From assembly GCA_037178625.1 (NCBI GenBank), contig CM074147.1, forward strand, positions 248,001-312,000: DNA of 64,000 nt, written 5' to 3'. The DNA comes from Skeletonema tropicum. Its lineage: Eukaryota; Bacillariophyta; Thalassiosirophyceae; Thalassiosirales; Thalassiosiraceae. The notes under the pieces were generated by a model that saw nothing but the letters and a program-made list of their open reading frames with translations, was not told where the DNA came from and did not search any database. The translations under genes were made by a program, and so were the position numbers. This document shows, piece after piece, positions 43,464-56,034 of the stretch (the stretch's first letter is position 1; every line of letters begins with the position of its first letter).

Positions 43464-44969
43464 TACGTACTTCAGGGAGAGCTAAAAAAGCAAGGCCCCG
43501 CCACTAACAAAACTTTTACGTACAAATTAGCTAGCAAAACAACTTCGCCGAAGAGGATCATAAGATGATGAACAAAATATCACATCATGTTTTACACAGA
43601 ACATCGGACTACGATGAGTAAAAGACAGAGATATCATAATAAATAACATAATAAACTAATATATTTAATTATTTACACCACCGCTGCGGCGTTTGTCTAT
43701 TCCGTCGCCGTCTCGTCTTGCTTTTTGTACCAAGCCTCGACGAATTTGTCATATCTTGCTTTCGTCGTATCATCAAAGTTGTCGTAATCTGCGTCGGCCA
43801 CATCTCCTGCGATGAATGCAAGCTCATCGTAGGTTAGATATTCTGATATATCATGCTGCTCCATGTTTGGAACATCATATTTCAGCTTTTTATCTGCATG
43901 ACCTTCAAGATCTAACCCATCTTGCACCTCTTCAACAATCACACCTTTTGCAACTCTCTCCCTTGGTTCAATAGATGTCAAGTCTAACACATCACCGCCA
44001 ACCTCCCCGTCACCGTAATCCAGACTGCACGCCTTCCTTACACCAAAGCTCAATCCATTCCTCTCCTGCACAAACTCATCTCCACCATCGCATGCATAGA
44101 TTGCAGCTGCAACCTGGGAATGATGCACAAATGTTCGTGCAATTCTATCAAGAGGATAATCGTCCCATGCCTTCTTTACCAGCTGCCACAATACTTCACA
44201 ATACATTAATGATGCGTTCCAATTCCGATTTGATCATGACAAGTTTTTTGTTTTCCAATTCATTGAGGTGTGATTTCATTTCCCCCTTCTTCGTCCCCTT
44301 TTCGTGTTTGTTGAATTCGCCTTCGTCAATCCTCAACCATGCCTTTTGCTTTGATCGCCCCTCACGTAAATGTACCAACAGTGGATTGGGATGACGATCA
44401 TATTTGCTCCAAGCTCGGCTTTGAATGATGATGTGTTGTATACCCCGAGGGGAAGTAGGTGGTGTTGGCTGTTGTGTTGATGGACTTGACCGTTGCTGAG
44501 GAGGTTGGTGTGATGGTGCCAGAATGGATGGACGAGATACATCTGCGCCGTTGGTTCGCCGCGCGGTTGTCACAAGTGGATTGAGGCTGGTGATGCGTAG
44601 ACGATTGATATTCTTCTCGACCGTCCCGTCCATACAATATCTGATATCAAATGATCCGTCGGCATGGTCTTTTTGAACGAATCCGTTTCCGCCTTCGCTA
44701 TTCGGTCTGCCAACGAAATTCTGAGGTGCAATATGAACCAATTGGCCAAACAACGGAGGAGGCATGATGATGCGATGGATTGGGCGGCAAATATTGATGG
44801 ATGTACTGTGTATTGTGATGTGATATGACCGTTGCATTCGGATCTCATGGTGGGGGTGTTCAAAAAGGCAGTTAGAATCAAAAAAATCAAGGTAGGAACT
44901 AGTATTGCTCTACGACACTAATAAACCGTTTTTTTTGCCTTGCTTTTTTAGCTCTCCCTGAAGTACGTA
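43464..44969 (-). mobile_element. Tc1/mariner-like element with frameshifted transposase (right arm)
   Basis: Inverted termini TACGTACTTCAGGGAGAGC at both ends; 1506 bp, 62 bp longer than the left copy. A 213-codon frame (44837-44196) runs through KDHADGSFDIRY, INRLRITSLNPLVTTA and a Pro/Ser-rich linker to NKKLVMIKSELERIINVL, then stops. The C-terminal part (44206-43697, VLWQLVKKAWDDYPLDRIAR ...) is open in another frame overlapping by about 10 bp. The extra 56 bp and the intact-looking block before the stop suggest that this copy is closer to the original, but it still needs a frame change to make one protein. Confidence 0.65.
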
Positions 44970-45443
44970 CGGATGCTTCGACTTCTTTATTCTTTACCAA
45001 CAATAACACCGTGACATAAAGCAAGAACCCCAGCTATTGCACTTGCATGGAAAGTGTTTACAGCGTTGATTGGTCGCACTTTCAGTCAGTCACTGCTCCA
45101 TGCAACTAACAATCCATCGCGATGCCATCGGCATGCTCTCGAGACCAACAGCATAAATAGAAAGAGTACTCCTACTTATTAATTATCACCAATCGCCACA
45201 GTTGGATTCTTCTTCGTACACCAGGGCATAATAACTGTTCTCTCTTCTCTCTCTAGTTGAACACATGCCGATGTAGAGCCCGGGATACATTGAATTTGAA
45301 TTCTTGTCAACGCAAAAACAGATCTCAAATAATATCATCACTGAAAATAAAGTTGCACTCATGACTATTCCTCTCTCTCTAGAGAGACATTTTTCAACCA
45401 ACATAGAGGGACAGAGAGAGCAATTTACCGCCAGGGAGAAAAA
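44970..45443 (+). promoter_or_regulatory. 5' flank of the right-arm ATPase gene
   Basis: Mirror of 30968-31441, with the CTCTCTCTCTAGAGAG tract about 60-70 bp upstream of the ATG. No defined motif otherwise. Confidence 0.35.
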
Positions 45444-48400
45444 ATGATCAGCACCCGCACCGCAAATATGATCGGGATTGACACCGGCACCCCCACCTAC
45501 TCATCTGGAGACGGTTGCAGCGGCTCCTCTTCATCGACGCAGACCAAGATGTTAGCCGATATTGTTGTCACAGCCGCCGAAAGCAGCCAAAAGATCAGCA
45601 CGCAAGAACCCAATATTGCCCAACTCCGCCTATCGAATCTGGAATTACATGGGCGAGATGATGACATCAAATTATTACGGAGCAAATTGCGAGAGCTGGC
45701 CGAGGAACATAAAAATAATGTCGGCGAGAATACTATGCAAAATAAAGGACGACTTCTTGATGATGACGACCATCTCAACAAATCTATGAGCAACAATCTA
45801 ATATTGGTCTCTGGAAAATCCGGCACAGGCAAGTCCGCCCTCATCCGCAAGGGCTTAGGCGATAACGCCGCCAAAAATGGATGTGCTTTTGCATCCGGAA
45901 AATTCGATGAGAAATTACTCTTGCCCCTCTCAGCATTCTCCGATGCCATGACGAATCTTACCAAGTGTATCATGACAGAGCATAATATGATGGGAGGGTT
46001 GTCTTCGTCGGGAGGATTGTCTACTGCAACACTTATACGATATAAGATTCGAGATGAGTTTGATGAAGAGGATGTGGAACAACTACGGCGTGTATTGCCC
46101 GGATGTACAGACTTACTGGGGAAACAAAAATTTTCGTTGTTGTCCAAGTCCAAATCATCAGAGGCAGCCACAGACGCAGCAGTGCTTATGGGGAGTGCCC
46201 CCGTTTCCAGAATGAGCAGTTTAAGCCCCTTGGCCGGTAAAGAATCAATCTCACAAATGCACTTTGCCATCAGACGATTATTGAGAGTGATTTGCTCCTA
46301 CTTGAAAGGAGTGATCTTATTCATTGACGATTTACAGTGGAGCGATATAGCAACGTTGGATCTATTGAAGAGCATCGTATTGGATGGGGAGATCCCTAGT
46401 CTTCTGATTGTTGGCGCCTACCGAGAGGACGAAGTACCGGAGTAAGTGGTGATTGATTATGTGTATTTGTGTCCCAATGTATCTGTGCATTCTATCAGCT
46501 GCTCATTCTTGACAATTATGTCTTTTGCCTTACCTGTAATATGACATTACAGACATCACCCCCTTGCATTCCACGTTCGAGATCTCGAGCAAATGAATGT
46601 GTCAATTACGAAGATGAAGATTGGCAATCTCAGTGTCGACAATGTCGTACCTCTTGTTGCTGAAGCCTTGAGGATGGATGTCGACGACATCAAAGTCATA
46701 TCATTAGCAGAAACGATCTACAATAAGACAGAAGGCAATCCCTTCTTCGTTTTGATGTTTCTAAGATCTCTCCATGATGAAAAGCTCTTACAGTACAATG
46801 TCGGTGCGATGAAGTGGACTTGGGACGATGAGGCAGTGAAGTCAAGGATAGCCACCGAGAACGTATCATCTGTCCTTGTTAATAAGATGAATCGCTTGCA
46901 GGAAGAGACACAGAATGCGCTGATGGTAGCCTCTTGCCTTGGTGCTACTTTCCGCTTATCAGCTGTAATTGAGATTATGAAAAACATCTCGCGTGTAGAG
47001 ATGAGGTCCGCGATAAGGGAACCGGTGTTTTCCGTATCGGGAGATACTGTAACAGTCAGAAGCAATTCTCTTCTCTCATCTGGCATGAGCGTCTTCACTG
47101 CAGATGTAGCTACGGATGTAGATGGTAGCGATTCTTCATATGCAGCTTCGATTGAAGATTTAGAGGAAGAAGGTCTGTGTGAGGTGGATGACGAAGAGTG
47201 CCATTTCATGCATGATCAGATCCAATCGGCGGCGTTTGAACTCATTTGTCCAGACCAAAGGGACTCATTCCGAGGGAAAATTGGCAGGATTATGTTGCAG
47301 AGTCTTTCTCCGGAAGAACTTGAGGCTAGCTTCTTTGAGGTAGTGGGCCTACTGAACTACGCAACATCGAAAATGACTAACGAAGATCTTGATGAGTTGG
47401 CAAGAATGAATCTAAAAGCTGGAATCAAAGCATCCGAAAATGCCGCATTCGACGCAGCCGCGATTTACTTTCAGGCAGGTCGTGAGGCGCTTGAGTCAAG
47501 GGGTTGGGAAGGAGATCATAGCACCGTGCTTGATTTATGCAGCCATGGAGCGAACGTGTGTTACGTGACAGGTGACTTGGACTCAATGAATGAGCTGATT
47601 GACGAGGTCTTGAGCAAAGATATTGACATGAAGGAGAAGTTTACAGTATCAGCTATCAAAGCGAAGTCATTGTGCACCGCAGGAAAGTACGATTTGTCCA
47701 TCGATGCAGCTCTTGATTTCAGACGTCAGCTTGGTTTACCAACTCGAGAGAGGAAGCCAGCATCCAAATTTGCCATAATCAGAGAATACATTCGAGTGAG
47801 GAGGTTATTGAAGAACAAGACAGCTGAAGACATTGCTAACTTGCCAATGCTAAAAGATGAAAGATACGAAATGGGGCAAAGAATGAACCAGCATCTTGCC
47901 GCGTCTTTTTACATGGTTGAACCAACAATGCTTCCACTCATCATCTTTCAAGGGATCACAACTTCTCTGAAATATGGCTTAAACTGTTCATCGTCTAATG
48001 ATTTCGCAGTGCTTGGTATGTTCCTTTGTGGACCTTTTGGCAAACCACATGAGGGAATTGAGATGGCCAGGGCAGCTGAGCTCATTCTCGAAAAGGCGGA
48101 TACGAGGGGCAGCGTGGCTCACACGGTGTTAACCACTCAGCACTATTGCTATCACTGGGTATCACCGCTCCAGGACACTCTGGCGCCGTTGTTGAAGGGA
48201 TATCAGATTGGACTAGAATCTGGAGATACTGACAGAGCTTGTTGGTGTCTTCTTGGTCGTAGTTATCACCTCTACTTTGTGGGTCGACCATTGGACAGCA
48301 TTCAGAAAGAACTCGAAGCGTTCATCAAAGTTATGACACAACTAAAACAAGACGACTCGAAGTCAAAACTCGTAGTTCTTCTGACGACAGTGAAGACGCT

Positions 48401-49016
48401 TCGTAGTATCGATGTTGAAGCTGGTGATGAGATTTTGGACTCTTTTGCGGCTACCGCGGCGTCAAAAGGCGACGTCGCTCTGTCTGTACTTGTAAACTTG
48501 CACAAGCTAGAAGTATTTGTCCTTTTTCAACAGTGGAGAGAGGCTATTAACTTAGTTCAAAAGGCGGGCGATGTTCGACTTCCCTTAGCGGGCTTGTTTA
48601 GTTCTGTGCGCTACACTTTCTTTGAGGCGCTGGCCTATCTGAAATCAGCACAATCAGCATCTGGGTGGAAGAAGAGACAAATGAAAAAATCTGCTCATAA
48701 AACAATTCAGATCATTCGTGGTTGGGCGAAGAAAGGCAATGTGAATGTCGTTCATTATCTGCACATCCTAGAAGCGGAGCTTGCTGTGCTAAATGGTAAC
48801 AACAAGGCCAAAGAGGAATTCAATGCCGCAATCGCTACATCAAGTAGGAATGGATTCCTACACGATAGAGCATTAGCACACGAGCTGGCGAGTGCATACT
48901 TTAAAGTCCAGGGAGATGATAATTGGGAGAAGTATCATATTGAACGCTCAAGGGCATGCTACGAAGAATGGGGCTGTAGTGAAAAGGTGAAACAGCTCAG
49001 CTCTAGATGGAAATAG
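45444..49016 (+). CDS. AAA_16/COG3899-type ATPase with helical repeat tail (right arm), two exons
   Basis: Join of 45444-46441 and 46553-49016, 1153 residues; intron 46442-46552 (GTAAGT...ACAG). ATG 45444 follows an A-rich GAGAAAAA context. Walker A GKSGTGKS at 124-131, Walker B FIDD at 293-296, then a long TPR-like helical tail ending SSRWK. Both exons are open and the frame is kept across the splice, so it looks functional. The only amino acid difference noticed from the left copy is Ser for Gly in LRSIDVEAGD. As in the left arm, it lies between the Tc1-like element and the TTAA elements. A signalling or scaffold ATPase is inferred from family resemblance; no function can be assigned from context. 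Confidence 0.85.
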
Positions 49017-49314
49017 ATAACTACCTACGCACCGCGCATCACAATCAGCTTGCTAAATCCAATTCATACCACCAGTAAAATCGTAAGACTTTTATGCACT
49101 ACGATGTAAATACAACATCTTCTCAAGCAGAACATAATAATATACACCACAAAGCACAACATCTCTTCTCAGGCAGAGCGTAAATATCTACCAAAAGGAA
49201 ACTCTCTTAGATACTCATCTAATCGACTAGGACCGGACCAGCTCGCTCGGCTTGCTGGTTAGAATGCCACACCATCTCCCTGATTCTTTCGAAAGGCACT
49301 CACAATAAACTTAA

Positions 49315-51461
49315 CGCTATGTACCAGAGACCTAAATTTACCTAAATTTTGAATTTTGTCAAGTACCCAGCAGAACTTCGCTTGTAGTAGCCCGATTTTA
49401 ATGATTCCAATAGCAGTATTATTCTCAGCAGGGGGGTAGTAGTGAATAGTATGCCTAATATTATGCCGTAATTCCATTGCCAACAGCTGATAGGAAGGGT
49501 ATTGCTGTCTCACTGTGTGTCGGCTTATACGTGAAAATCGCTGGTAAAAAACCAAGGGCTATGTATGGTTGGTACGTAGGAAACTTGTAAAAGAACCTTT
49601 TAGTACATACATACAATATGCGTGAAGATACTCGGAACTACATGAAATTTGTCGTTCAATAGTGTTTTGACCTCGGGTTATAGCCTATTGCATCATTGAA
49701 CACTATCACATCAAAGTTTGCTACTCTTTGTTCAGTAGTAAATATAAAGATATAGACAATTTTGGTGAGATAGGAAACTGATTAGGCTGAGGCCAATATT
49801 GTGAGTAAAATCTATAAATTGATTATTTTCCGATAGAAGAAGACATGCTGAATCGATTGCAAAAGAGAGCGGTCGTTCAAATTGCCCCGATAACATGCTA
49901 AACGCTCCTGCCAATATTGTACGCAGCAGCTCAAGCTTCGTGAATAACTTTCTATCTTCTTCTCGGTTCTCGGCATCTCAGTCTCGTTAGACTACATATA
50001 TTATTTGTCTCTCCAATCCAATCTCTCTGTTCCACTTGTACTGCATCTACCTACATTGTTTCTCCTCCACTGTAACCCATCGATTGCATACACGCTTGAT
50101 CCTATGCGCTCGTTCTCTTTCTGTGTATCACTGCTTACTTTTTTCTTCTCTTCTATATCTACGATTGCATAATTTGTGACAGTTCTTTCCATTTCCGGTG
50201 CTGTTCTTCAGTCTGTTCCGACTTCCGACTCTTTCTCTACAGATTTGCTTCCTCTCTTGCTTTTTCACGAGTATTGCACATCGCTGCTGCTGTAAAGCCT
50301 TTCCCAGTCCGTGCATCCATAAGTTGCCAAAAATCACTCCTCTCTTGGCATTGTTAGGTTTGCGGATTCGCGCCTTCTTCGGTGGCTCTTGCGCCAAATT
50401 TCCGAGGGTTTGATTTTTGTCCACGACGGACGGACAGACAGGAATTTCGAACGAAATGACGGGTAAGCTCTGCTTCGCTCGACTAACCAACTTTAACCCT
50501 TTCCTTCCGAGAGGGATAGTGCAAAAAACATCAGCGATGACCATGGCGCAGCACCTCGACCCCATACTTGCCGACATCAATAACACTGCCTAAACATAAA
50601 TCTAGACAGCCCCACTGCAGCAACTCACTCTCCAATAGCCTTTCTGTGAAGTGGTGCCCTCAGGTGGTCATCGACCCACGCCATCGCTACTTTTTATCAC
50701 ACCATAGTAGAGGTGTCGAAAAATTGCGCTTCGACATCGGTGTGATGATGCACTTCCATCATGGTCTTCAGATGAATAGTTGGACCTACTCTGCCACCCT
50801 ACTGGTTTGCAGACGCCGACTGTATACTATTGAGCGGCCATCCATCTATTAAACAGTGTGACTGGACGCCCTATGACGCATGCAGTGGCATGGTGAATAC
50901 AGCATGTGAAAATGGATAATTTCCACAAAATACATCAAAAAGAAGAATGCATATATCTGACAGAATACAAGATGTAGAGGTGCCAAAACTCATTGAGGCC
51001 TTGACTATTATATGACAATCCACGCTGTTGCACTGGATTGCTCTAATTTATTGCGGCTACAACATTGTTGGACTCATTGTAATATAGCACTAAATGCGTG
51101 ATGTTTTTGCAAAAAAAAATGCCAAAAAAAGAGGAGAGGGTCGATACCTCTGACTACGATTTTGTAACCATTACCATGCGGCGAATGGTAGGAATAACGT
51201 CGCGGCACTTTGCAGACTCGTTCTAAATTACCTAAATGGAAAGTTGCTGGTCTTTGAACCGTAAGAATCGGGCTACTATTGGCGTAGTTATGGTCGACAG
51301 CCAAAAGGAGTACCAAAGGAGTACCTCGGAAGGAAAGGGTTAAAAAAGCTCAAGCTCGACCGAAGCTTGGATAGTGATTTTTTGGACACCATGATTACTA
51401 GCACTTTTGTTAGTAAAATTTTTTTTGGCTCCCGGCTCCCGCCACTCTCTGGTACATAGCG
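49315..51461. mobile_element. TTAA-flanked inverted-repeat element, 2.15 kb (right arm)
   Basis: TTAA at 49311-49314 and 51462-51465, with inverted ends CGCTATGTACCAGAGA and complement. Mirror of 24950-27096, with the nested 843-bp element inside. Confidence 0.75.
50497..51339. mobile_element. Nested piggyBac-like element, 843 bp (right arm)
   Basis: TTAA-CCCTTTCCTTCCGAG at 50493-50511 and CTCGGAAGGAAAGGG-TTAA at 51325-51343. Mirror of 25072-25914. Confidence 0.85.
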
Positions 51462-51501
51462 TTAATCGCGAATGGGGAGGGACCCAGAAACGCCCAAAAA
51501 C

Positions 51502-51987
51502 GTGGGGTTGATTCAGAATTTGCCAGAGGATGTGGCGAATGTGGTTGTGATGAAGGCGGAGGATGCGTTGAAGACTGCCATGGTTTGTCGGAGGAGGGGG
51601 GATGTTGTGGGTGCTGCCGAGGCGGAGGGGTTGTTTATTCGGATTTGTACTACGGGTGAAACGCCGATTGATCCTCCGGAGAAGGAAGCTGGTGTTGGGG
51701 GTGGAAGGGAGGGCGTTGCTCCCAAGGCAAAGAGTAGGAAGGCGAAGAATAAGCGGTCGACTCCATGTGAACCAGATCGGTTGGGTGAAATTAACGAGGA
51801 ATTATCCAGAGCTGAAGTTAGTGGATGGGTCGAAAGAGGCTGGTACTGAAGAGAATCATTTTGATGACGAGGCGAATGATACCAACGTAGTAAGTGTAGA
51901 AAAGGAAAACGGTGAGGATGCTGTTGATTCCAAGGGTGACAAAAAGGAGACTGCTGCTGATGGCAACGCAATGACAAGGAAGAGTGA
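51502..51987 (+). pseudogene. 3' tail fragment of the LRR gene (right arm)
   Basis: Mirror of 24423-24908 with the same extra C. It also has a one-base loss near its end (GGCAACGCAATG against GGCAACGACAATG) not shared by the left arm, so the arms decay independently. Confidence 0.9.
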
Positions 51988-52173
51988 GGGGAAGAGGGCA
52001 CTGCTAAGGAGTCGCCCAAAACTTAATAATACACGAAGATATTATGAGTGCAACTGAAATGTGAAGAGGCCACTTCAAGCAGAACACTGCTAAAACAATT
52101 GATGCATTATGAATGTTTTAATGTACACAGTTCCATTCTCTACAGCCTCTAACCTGAAACGTCATAACAACAT

Positions 52174-55100
52174 CTACAGTGGATTCGTTTCTCTGGTGTA
52201 TCCACTCTCGTATCCACTCTCTCGTGTGTACCCACTCTCTCTAGTGTAGGCACTCTCAGTCACAGCCGTGGCCGCATCAACCTTACATTCATTGTACATG
52301 ACATCCGCTCGGATGACATACTTCTTTCCACTAACAACGTAGCACTCCTCCCGTCGCAATTCTTGATCCATGAGTAGTACACTCCCCGTCTTGGTTTTGA
52401 GATCTAAGAATTTCTTGCCCTGTCGGATGCTTGTCGTTCCTCCACTGAATTTATCATTCAGAAAGACCTGAAGAGTGAGACGTGAAACCTCCGTCCCAGA
52501 TCGAAATGTGGTATCACGATGAGGTTCAAAGAATTCCCCTACATCATATCGAATGACATTGAACTGTTCCGTTACCCTGGTAACACATACACCCGCCCTC
52601 TTTCCTTTCATGACACTACCATCTGCTTCTCCCACCCCTCCCACCTTTTCATCCTCCTCCTCATAATCATCCACCAAAGGTCTCCTCTGAAACGCCCCCT
52701 CCAACGCCGTCCCCTTCAACGCATCCGAAACCCGTGCCAACAACGACACAGCCAAATCCGAATCACCCAATCGACAACGCTTGCAACACGACGAAACAAT
52801 CGGCGCTCCCCCCTCGGAAGAACGTCGAGTATAACTAAATTCATCAAACTGTTCCATCTTGGCCCGACGGATCAACTCCGCACATTCTTCGGGAGATAGG
52901 ACGTTGTAGATCATGGCACAGAACTTGGGTGCACCGACGATGGGGATTAACTCCTTGGATAGGTCCTCGACACGCATTGTGGAATGATCACCTTTTCTGG
53001 AGAGTCGACTGGAGATACCCAAACGTGTAAATAATCCACTTAGTACGTTGGCATCACCAAACAATTTGTTCGAGGAGGCGATTTGGGATTTGTACCGCAC
53101 TGGTTCGACCGCCGCATTACTTCCTCGAGCGGAGGATCCACTACCCGCTTCGGATAATGTCTTGACACCAGAGGACGATCCTACTCCTCCTCCTCGGATA
53201 ATACGGCCGGATCCAGATAGGGAGGATGAGAGTCGAGCTGACCCTTGAGACGACGCGTAAAGTCGTCCATGTTGGTCTGCAAATCTTGTCTTGCGGATAT
53301 TCTTGAAAGACAGTTTGGATGGTCCTGAAGTATCTTGCATAGATGGGATGACATTGGTCTTCTTCGAGGCCCTGCTACTGCTTGCAGACAACCTGCTTCT
53401 ACCTGAATCGGATCCTGGTGGGGTAGGCAACGTCAACGTTGCTGTTGATGCTACAACTACCGAGTGTCGTTCGAGTGCTTGGTCTGTGATTCTTGTCTTC
53501 TTGTTTCGAAGGAAGTCCAATGGAGTCTCCGGTGACGATGATGTTTTAGGTGGAGAGTGGTGATGAAGCAACAGGTCAGATGCGGTGACAACATCTATGG
53601 ACTTCTGCTGTTGCTTCTGCTTCTCCCCACTGCTTGAAGAATCAGGTGAAGCGTTCAAAGAAGAAGAAGAAGTTGCTCCCACAACCTTCTTCTCCGGCAG
53701 TGGTAAAACCTCTTCCATTGTTTCTTCCTCTCGCGGCGGTGGAACCTCTAACGTCTCTTCTTCCTCTTCCACATCCACTACAACATTGTTGCTACCACCT
53801 TCATCGCTACTACTACTACTATCCTCAACCTTACTGATCTTCGACATACCCTCACTTCCACTACCAACTCCACCACCACCACTATTACCATCCTCACCAC
53901 CCTTCCTCTTGTTACCACTCCTATCCACCTGCGCAATCTCCCTCTGCATCACCATCTGCTCTTGCATCAACCTCTTATTCAATTGATGCATCTGTTTCAA
54001 TTTCGATTCCAATGCTTGAATCGTAAATTGATGCTCTTGTGACATGTTGTTGTTATTGTTGTTGTTGGATAACACAGGTGGCAATGCAGCAATGGCAGAG
54101 GAGATGGAGGATAATGACGCCAACTCACCACTGTTGATACCACCCAACAGTGACACTCTCCCACCACCACCACCTCCATTGAGTCCATTCAACTCCCGTT
54201 TCATCTCCATAACCTCCCTCTTCAACTGAATCAACTGCACCTGCTGCATCTCATTATTCTTGGCCAAAATCTCATTCTCACTCGTGAGAATATTATTGGT
54301 CAATTCGGCATGATGTAATTTGGAGGAGAGTGCGTCAAGCATGGCTTGTTGGTTGGCGACGAGGAGTTTTAGGTTGATTATGGAGGAGATGTGTTCTTGG
54401 TTGATTTGGTGTAGGGGGGAGGGTGTAGCGGTGGGGTTGTGGTGGTTATTGTGGTTGGTAGTTAAATCTAATCCCCCCATGATGCGTCCACCTCCTCCGC
54501 CGCCTCCTCTCATGGGGAATTGGACGCTATATTGATCAAACGCACTTCCTCCATTATCATTGCCGATGGCGCCACTACCGCTACCGCTGCGTGGAAGTGA
54601 TGTCGACACTCGGCCGCTGCTGCCGCTGCCACGACCAACCCCTACAAAGTTGAGGTTGGCATCGAATAATGCTGCCGGATGAGGATTGTTGCCCACCGCC
54701 GCTGCCGCCGCTGCTGCATATGCGGTGGTTGTCTGTATACACTCCTCATCCTCCATATTATCCTCATCATCCTCCTCACTAGTATCGTCCCTGTTGGGGG
54801 ACCTTCGCTGCTGCTGCTGCTGCTGCTGCTGCTCTAGCTGTAGCCTCTCCTTCTCCTCCTCCGCCTCCAACTTCTTCCTCCGCTCCTTGTCAATCTCATC
54901 CTTCCGTCCCATCTCCTTCACAATCTCTTCCAACAATGTCCTCCGTTCCTCCACACTCATATTTATACCCCCATTAGTATTCAACTTGAGACGTCGTATA
55001 AACTCCTCCTTGACCTCACTACACTTCTCATCACGATAGGTGAGCCATGTCACATCACTGGTGAGTGTGTCATTGGTACAATCATCATTGTCGAGTAACT

Positions 55101-55329
55101 GGCGGGGATTGTAGAGGTGGAGGGAGAAGGAATCAATGAGGGACGAATTGGCGTCTGTATTATTAGGGTTGGCTGAAGAGAGGCAGAGGTTCCGTGATAG
55201 ATGACCTGGTTCGTGTGGAAGTGGTGTCGTGCTACCAGTTGGACCACCCGAAGTAGTAACGCCAGGGAGTACTTCTTCCATAGAGGTGAGTGATCCCTCA
55301 TCATCATCACTAGCAATCGACGACGACAT
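52174..55329 (-). CDS. Large prolyl 4-hydroxylase-like (P4Hc) protein, copy C
   Basis: 1051 residues, same architecture as copy B: acidic N-terminus, coiled coils, Gln/Ala/Gly tracts, disordered Ser/Glu region, C-terminal P4Hc domain with H937 and D939 and arginine (R992) where the distal iron ligand is expected. Intact frame. Differences from B are few in the first 450 residues (DDCTNDT for DDSTNDT, IVKEMG for IVREMG) but cluster at about residues 480-740 (for example NSGGGG for NSVGDG, KSIDVVT for KSKDVIT, VVASTATL for VVTSAATL). Several of these match the decayed copy A rather than B. Converges on an LRR-tail fragment, as copies A and B do. Confidence 0.85.
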   Translation of the reverse strand: MSSSIASDDDEGSLTSMEEVLPGVTTSGGPTGSTTPLPHEPGHLSRNLCLSSANPNNTDANSSLIDSFSLHLYNPRQLLDNDDCTNDTLTSDVTWLTYRDEKCSEVKEEFIRRLKLNTNGGINMSVEERRTLLEEIVKEMGRKDEIDKERRKKLEAEEEKERLQLEQQQQQQQQRRSPNRDDTSEEDDEDNMEDEECIQTTTAYAAAAAAAVGNNPHPAALFDANLNFVGVGRGSGSSGRVSTSLPRSGSGSGAIGNDNGGSAFDQYSVQFPMRGGGGGGGRIMGGLDLTTNHNNHHNPTATPSPLHQINQEHISSIINLKLLVANQQAMLDALSSKLHHAELTNNILTSENEILAKNNEMQQVQLIQLKREVMEMKRELNGLNGGGGGGRVSLLGGINSGELASLSSISSAIAALPPVLSNNNNNNNMSQEHQFTIQALESKLKQMHQLNKRLMQEQMVMQREIAQVDRSGNKRKGGEDGNSGGGGVGSGSEGMSKISKVEDSSSSSDEGGSNNVVVDVEEEEETLEVPPPREEETMEEVLPLPEKKVVGATSSSSLNASPDSSSSGEKQKQQQKSIDVVTASDLLLHHHSPPKTSSSPETPLDFLRNKKTRITDQALERHSVVVASTATLTLPTPPGSDSGRSRLSASSSRASKKTNVIPSMQDTSGPSKLSFKNIRKTRFADQHGRLYASSQGSARLSSSLSGSGRIIRGGGVGSSSGVKTLSEAGSGSSARGSNAAVEPVRYKSQIASSNKLFGDANVLSGLFTRLGISSRLSRKGDHSTMRVEDLSKELIPIVGAPKFCAMIYNVLSPEECAELIRRAKMEQFDEFSYTRRSSEGGAPIVSSCCKRCRLGDSDLAVSLLARVSDALKGTALEGAFQRRPLVDDYEEEDEKVGGVGEADGSVMKGKRAGVCVTRVTEQFNVIRYDVGEFFEPHRDTTFRSGTEVSRLTLQVFLNDKFSGGTTSIRQGKKFLDLKTKTGSVLLMDQELRREECYVVSGKKYVIRADVMYNECKVDAATAVTESAYTRESGYTRESGYESGYTRETNPL

Positions 55330-56003
55330 GGTTTTAGTTTGTTATTGGTTTTCATACGGTCATTATGATGCGTGTATGAGAATCGAATTATTTCAGAAAG
55401 AAGTTGCGAAAGTTGTGGGTCGGTAAGTAAGTAAGAGTGTTAGGTTCGAGTGCGTGAAAGCTAGAGAGCGAGCGAAGCATAAAGGTACGGGCCTCTCTGT
55501 GCGTCATTGACTATATACTTCACGTAGTTTTTGTCGTGCAGGTACAATCGTAAGTTGAAGTATTGAAAAAAGAAGCTACTGGAATTGGTACGATCAACGC
55601 CGATGCGGTACGAACTCATGTGGTTTGCTATGAGTTATGATCGAAATACATCACAATTTCAGGGTTTAGATCATTAGACTCTTGTGAGAAGTAGGTTAAT
55701 CTTAGTATGAACGACCAGATTGGTCCTAGTTGCCCGCGGGAGTGTCAGCTCATGGGGGCGGTCAAATATCGTGGACGGGCAATTACTGAAAAGGCATTTG
55801 TTATTGTCCGGGATTCTCATGTCCGGATTTCTGAGCGGGCAAATACTGTGGACGGGTATATTTATAGGCGGGCAATTTCTGTAGACAGACTATAGGGAAG
55901 TTGCTATTAGTTGTGCTATGAGTAAATTGGGGTTATCCCCTGTTTTTGTCCGAGGAAGCGCGAACAGGCCTACACCTCCTATATAATACGAGAGCTTATC
56001 GAG
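55330..56003 (-). promoter_or_regulatory. 5' flank of P4Hc gene C
   Basis: Mirror of 20407-21080, with the same GCCCG-centred repeats. Directly adjoins the empty MITE site (TA at 56004-56005). Confidence 0.4.
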
Positions 56004-56034
56004 TACCACATTATTGTCGGAATTCGTTCGGAAC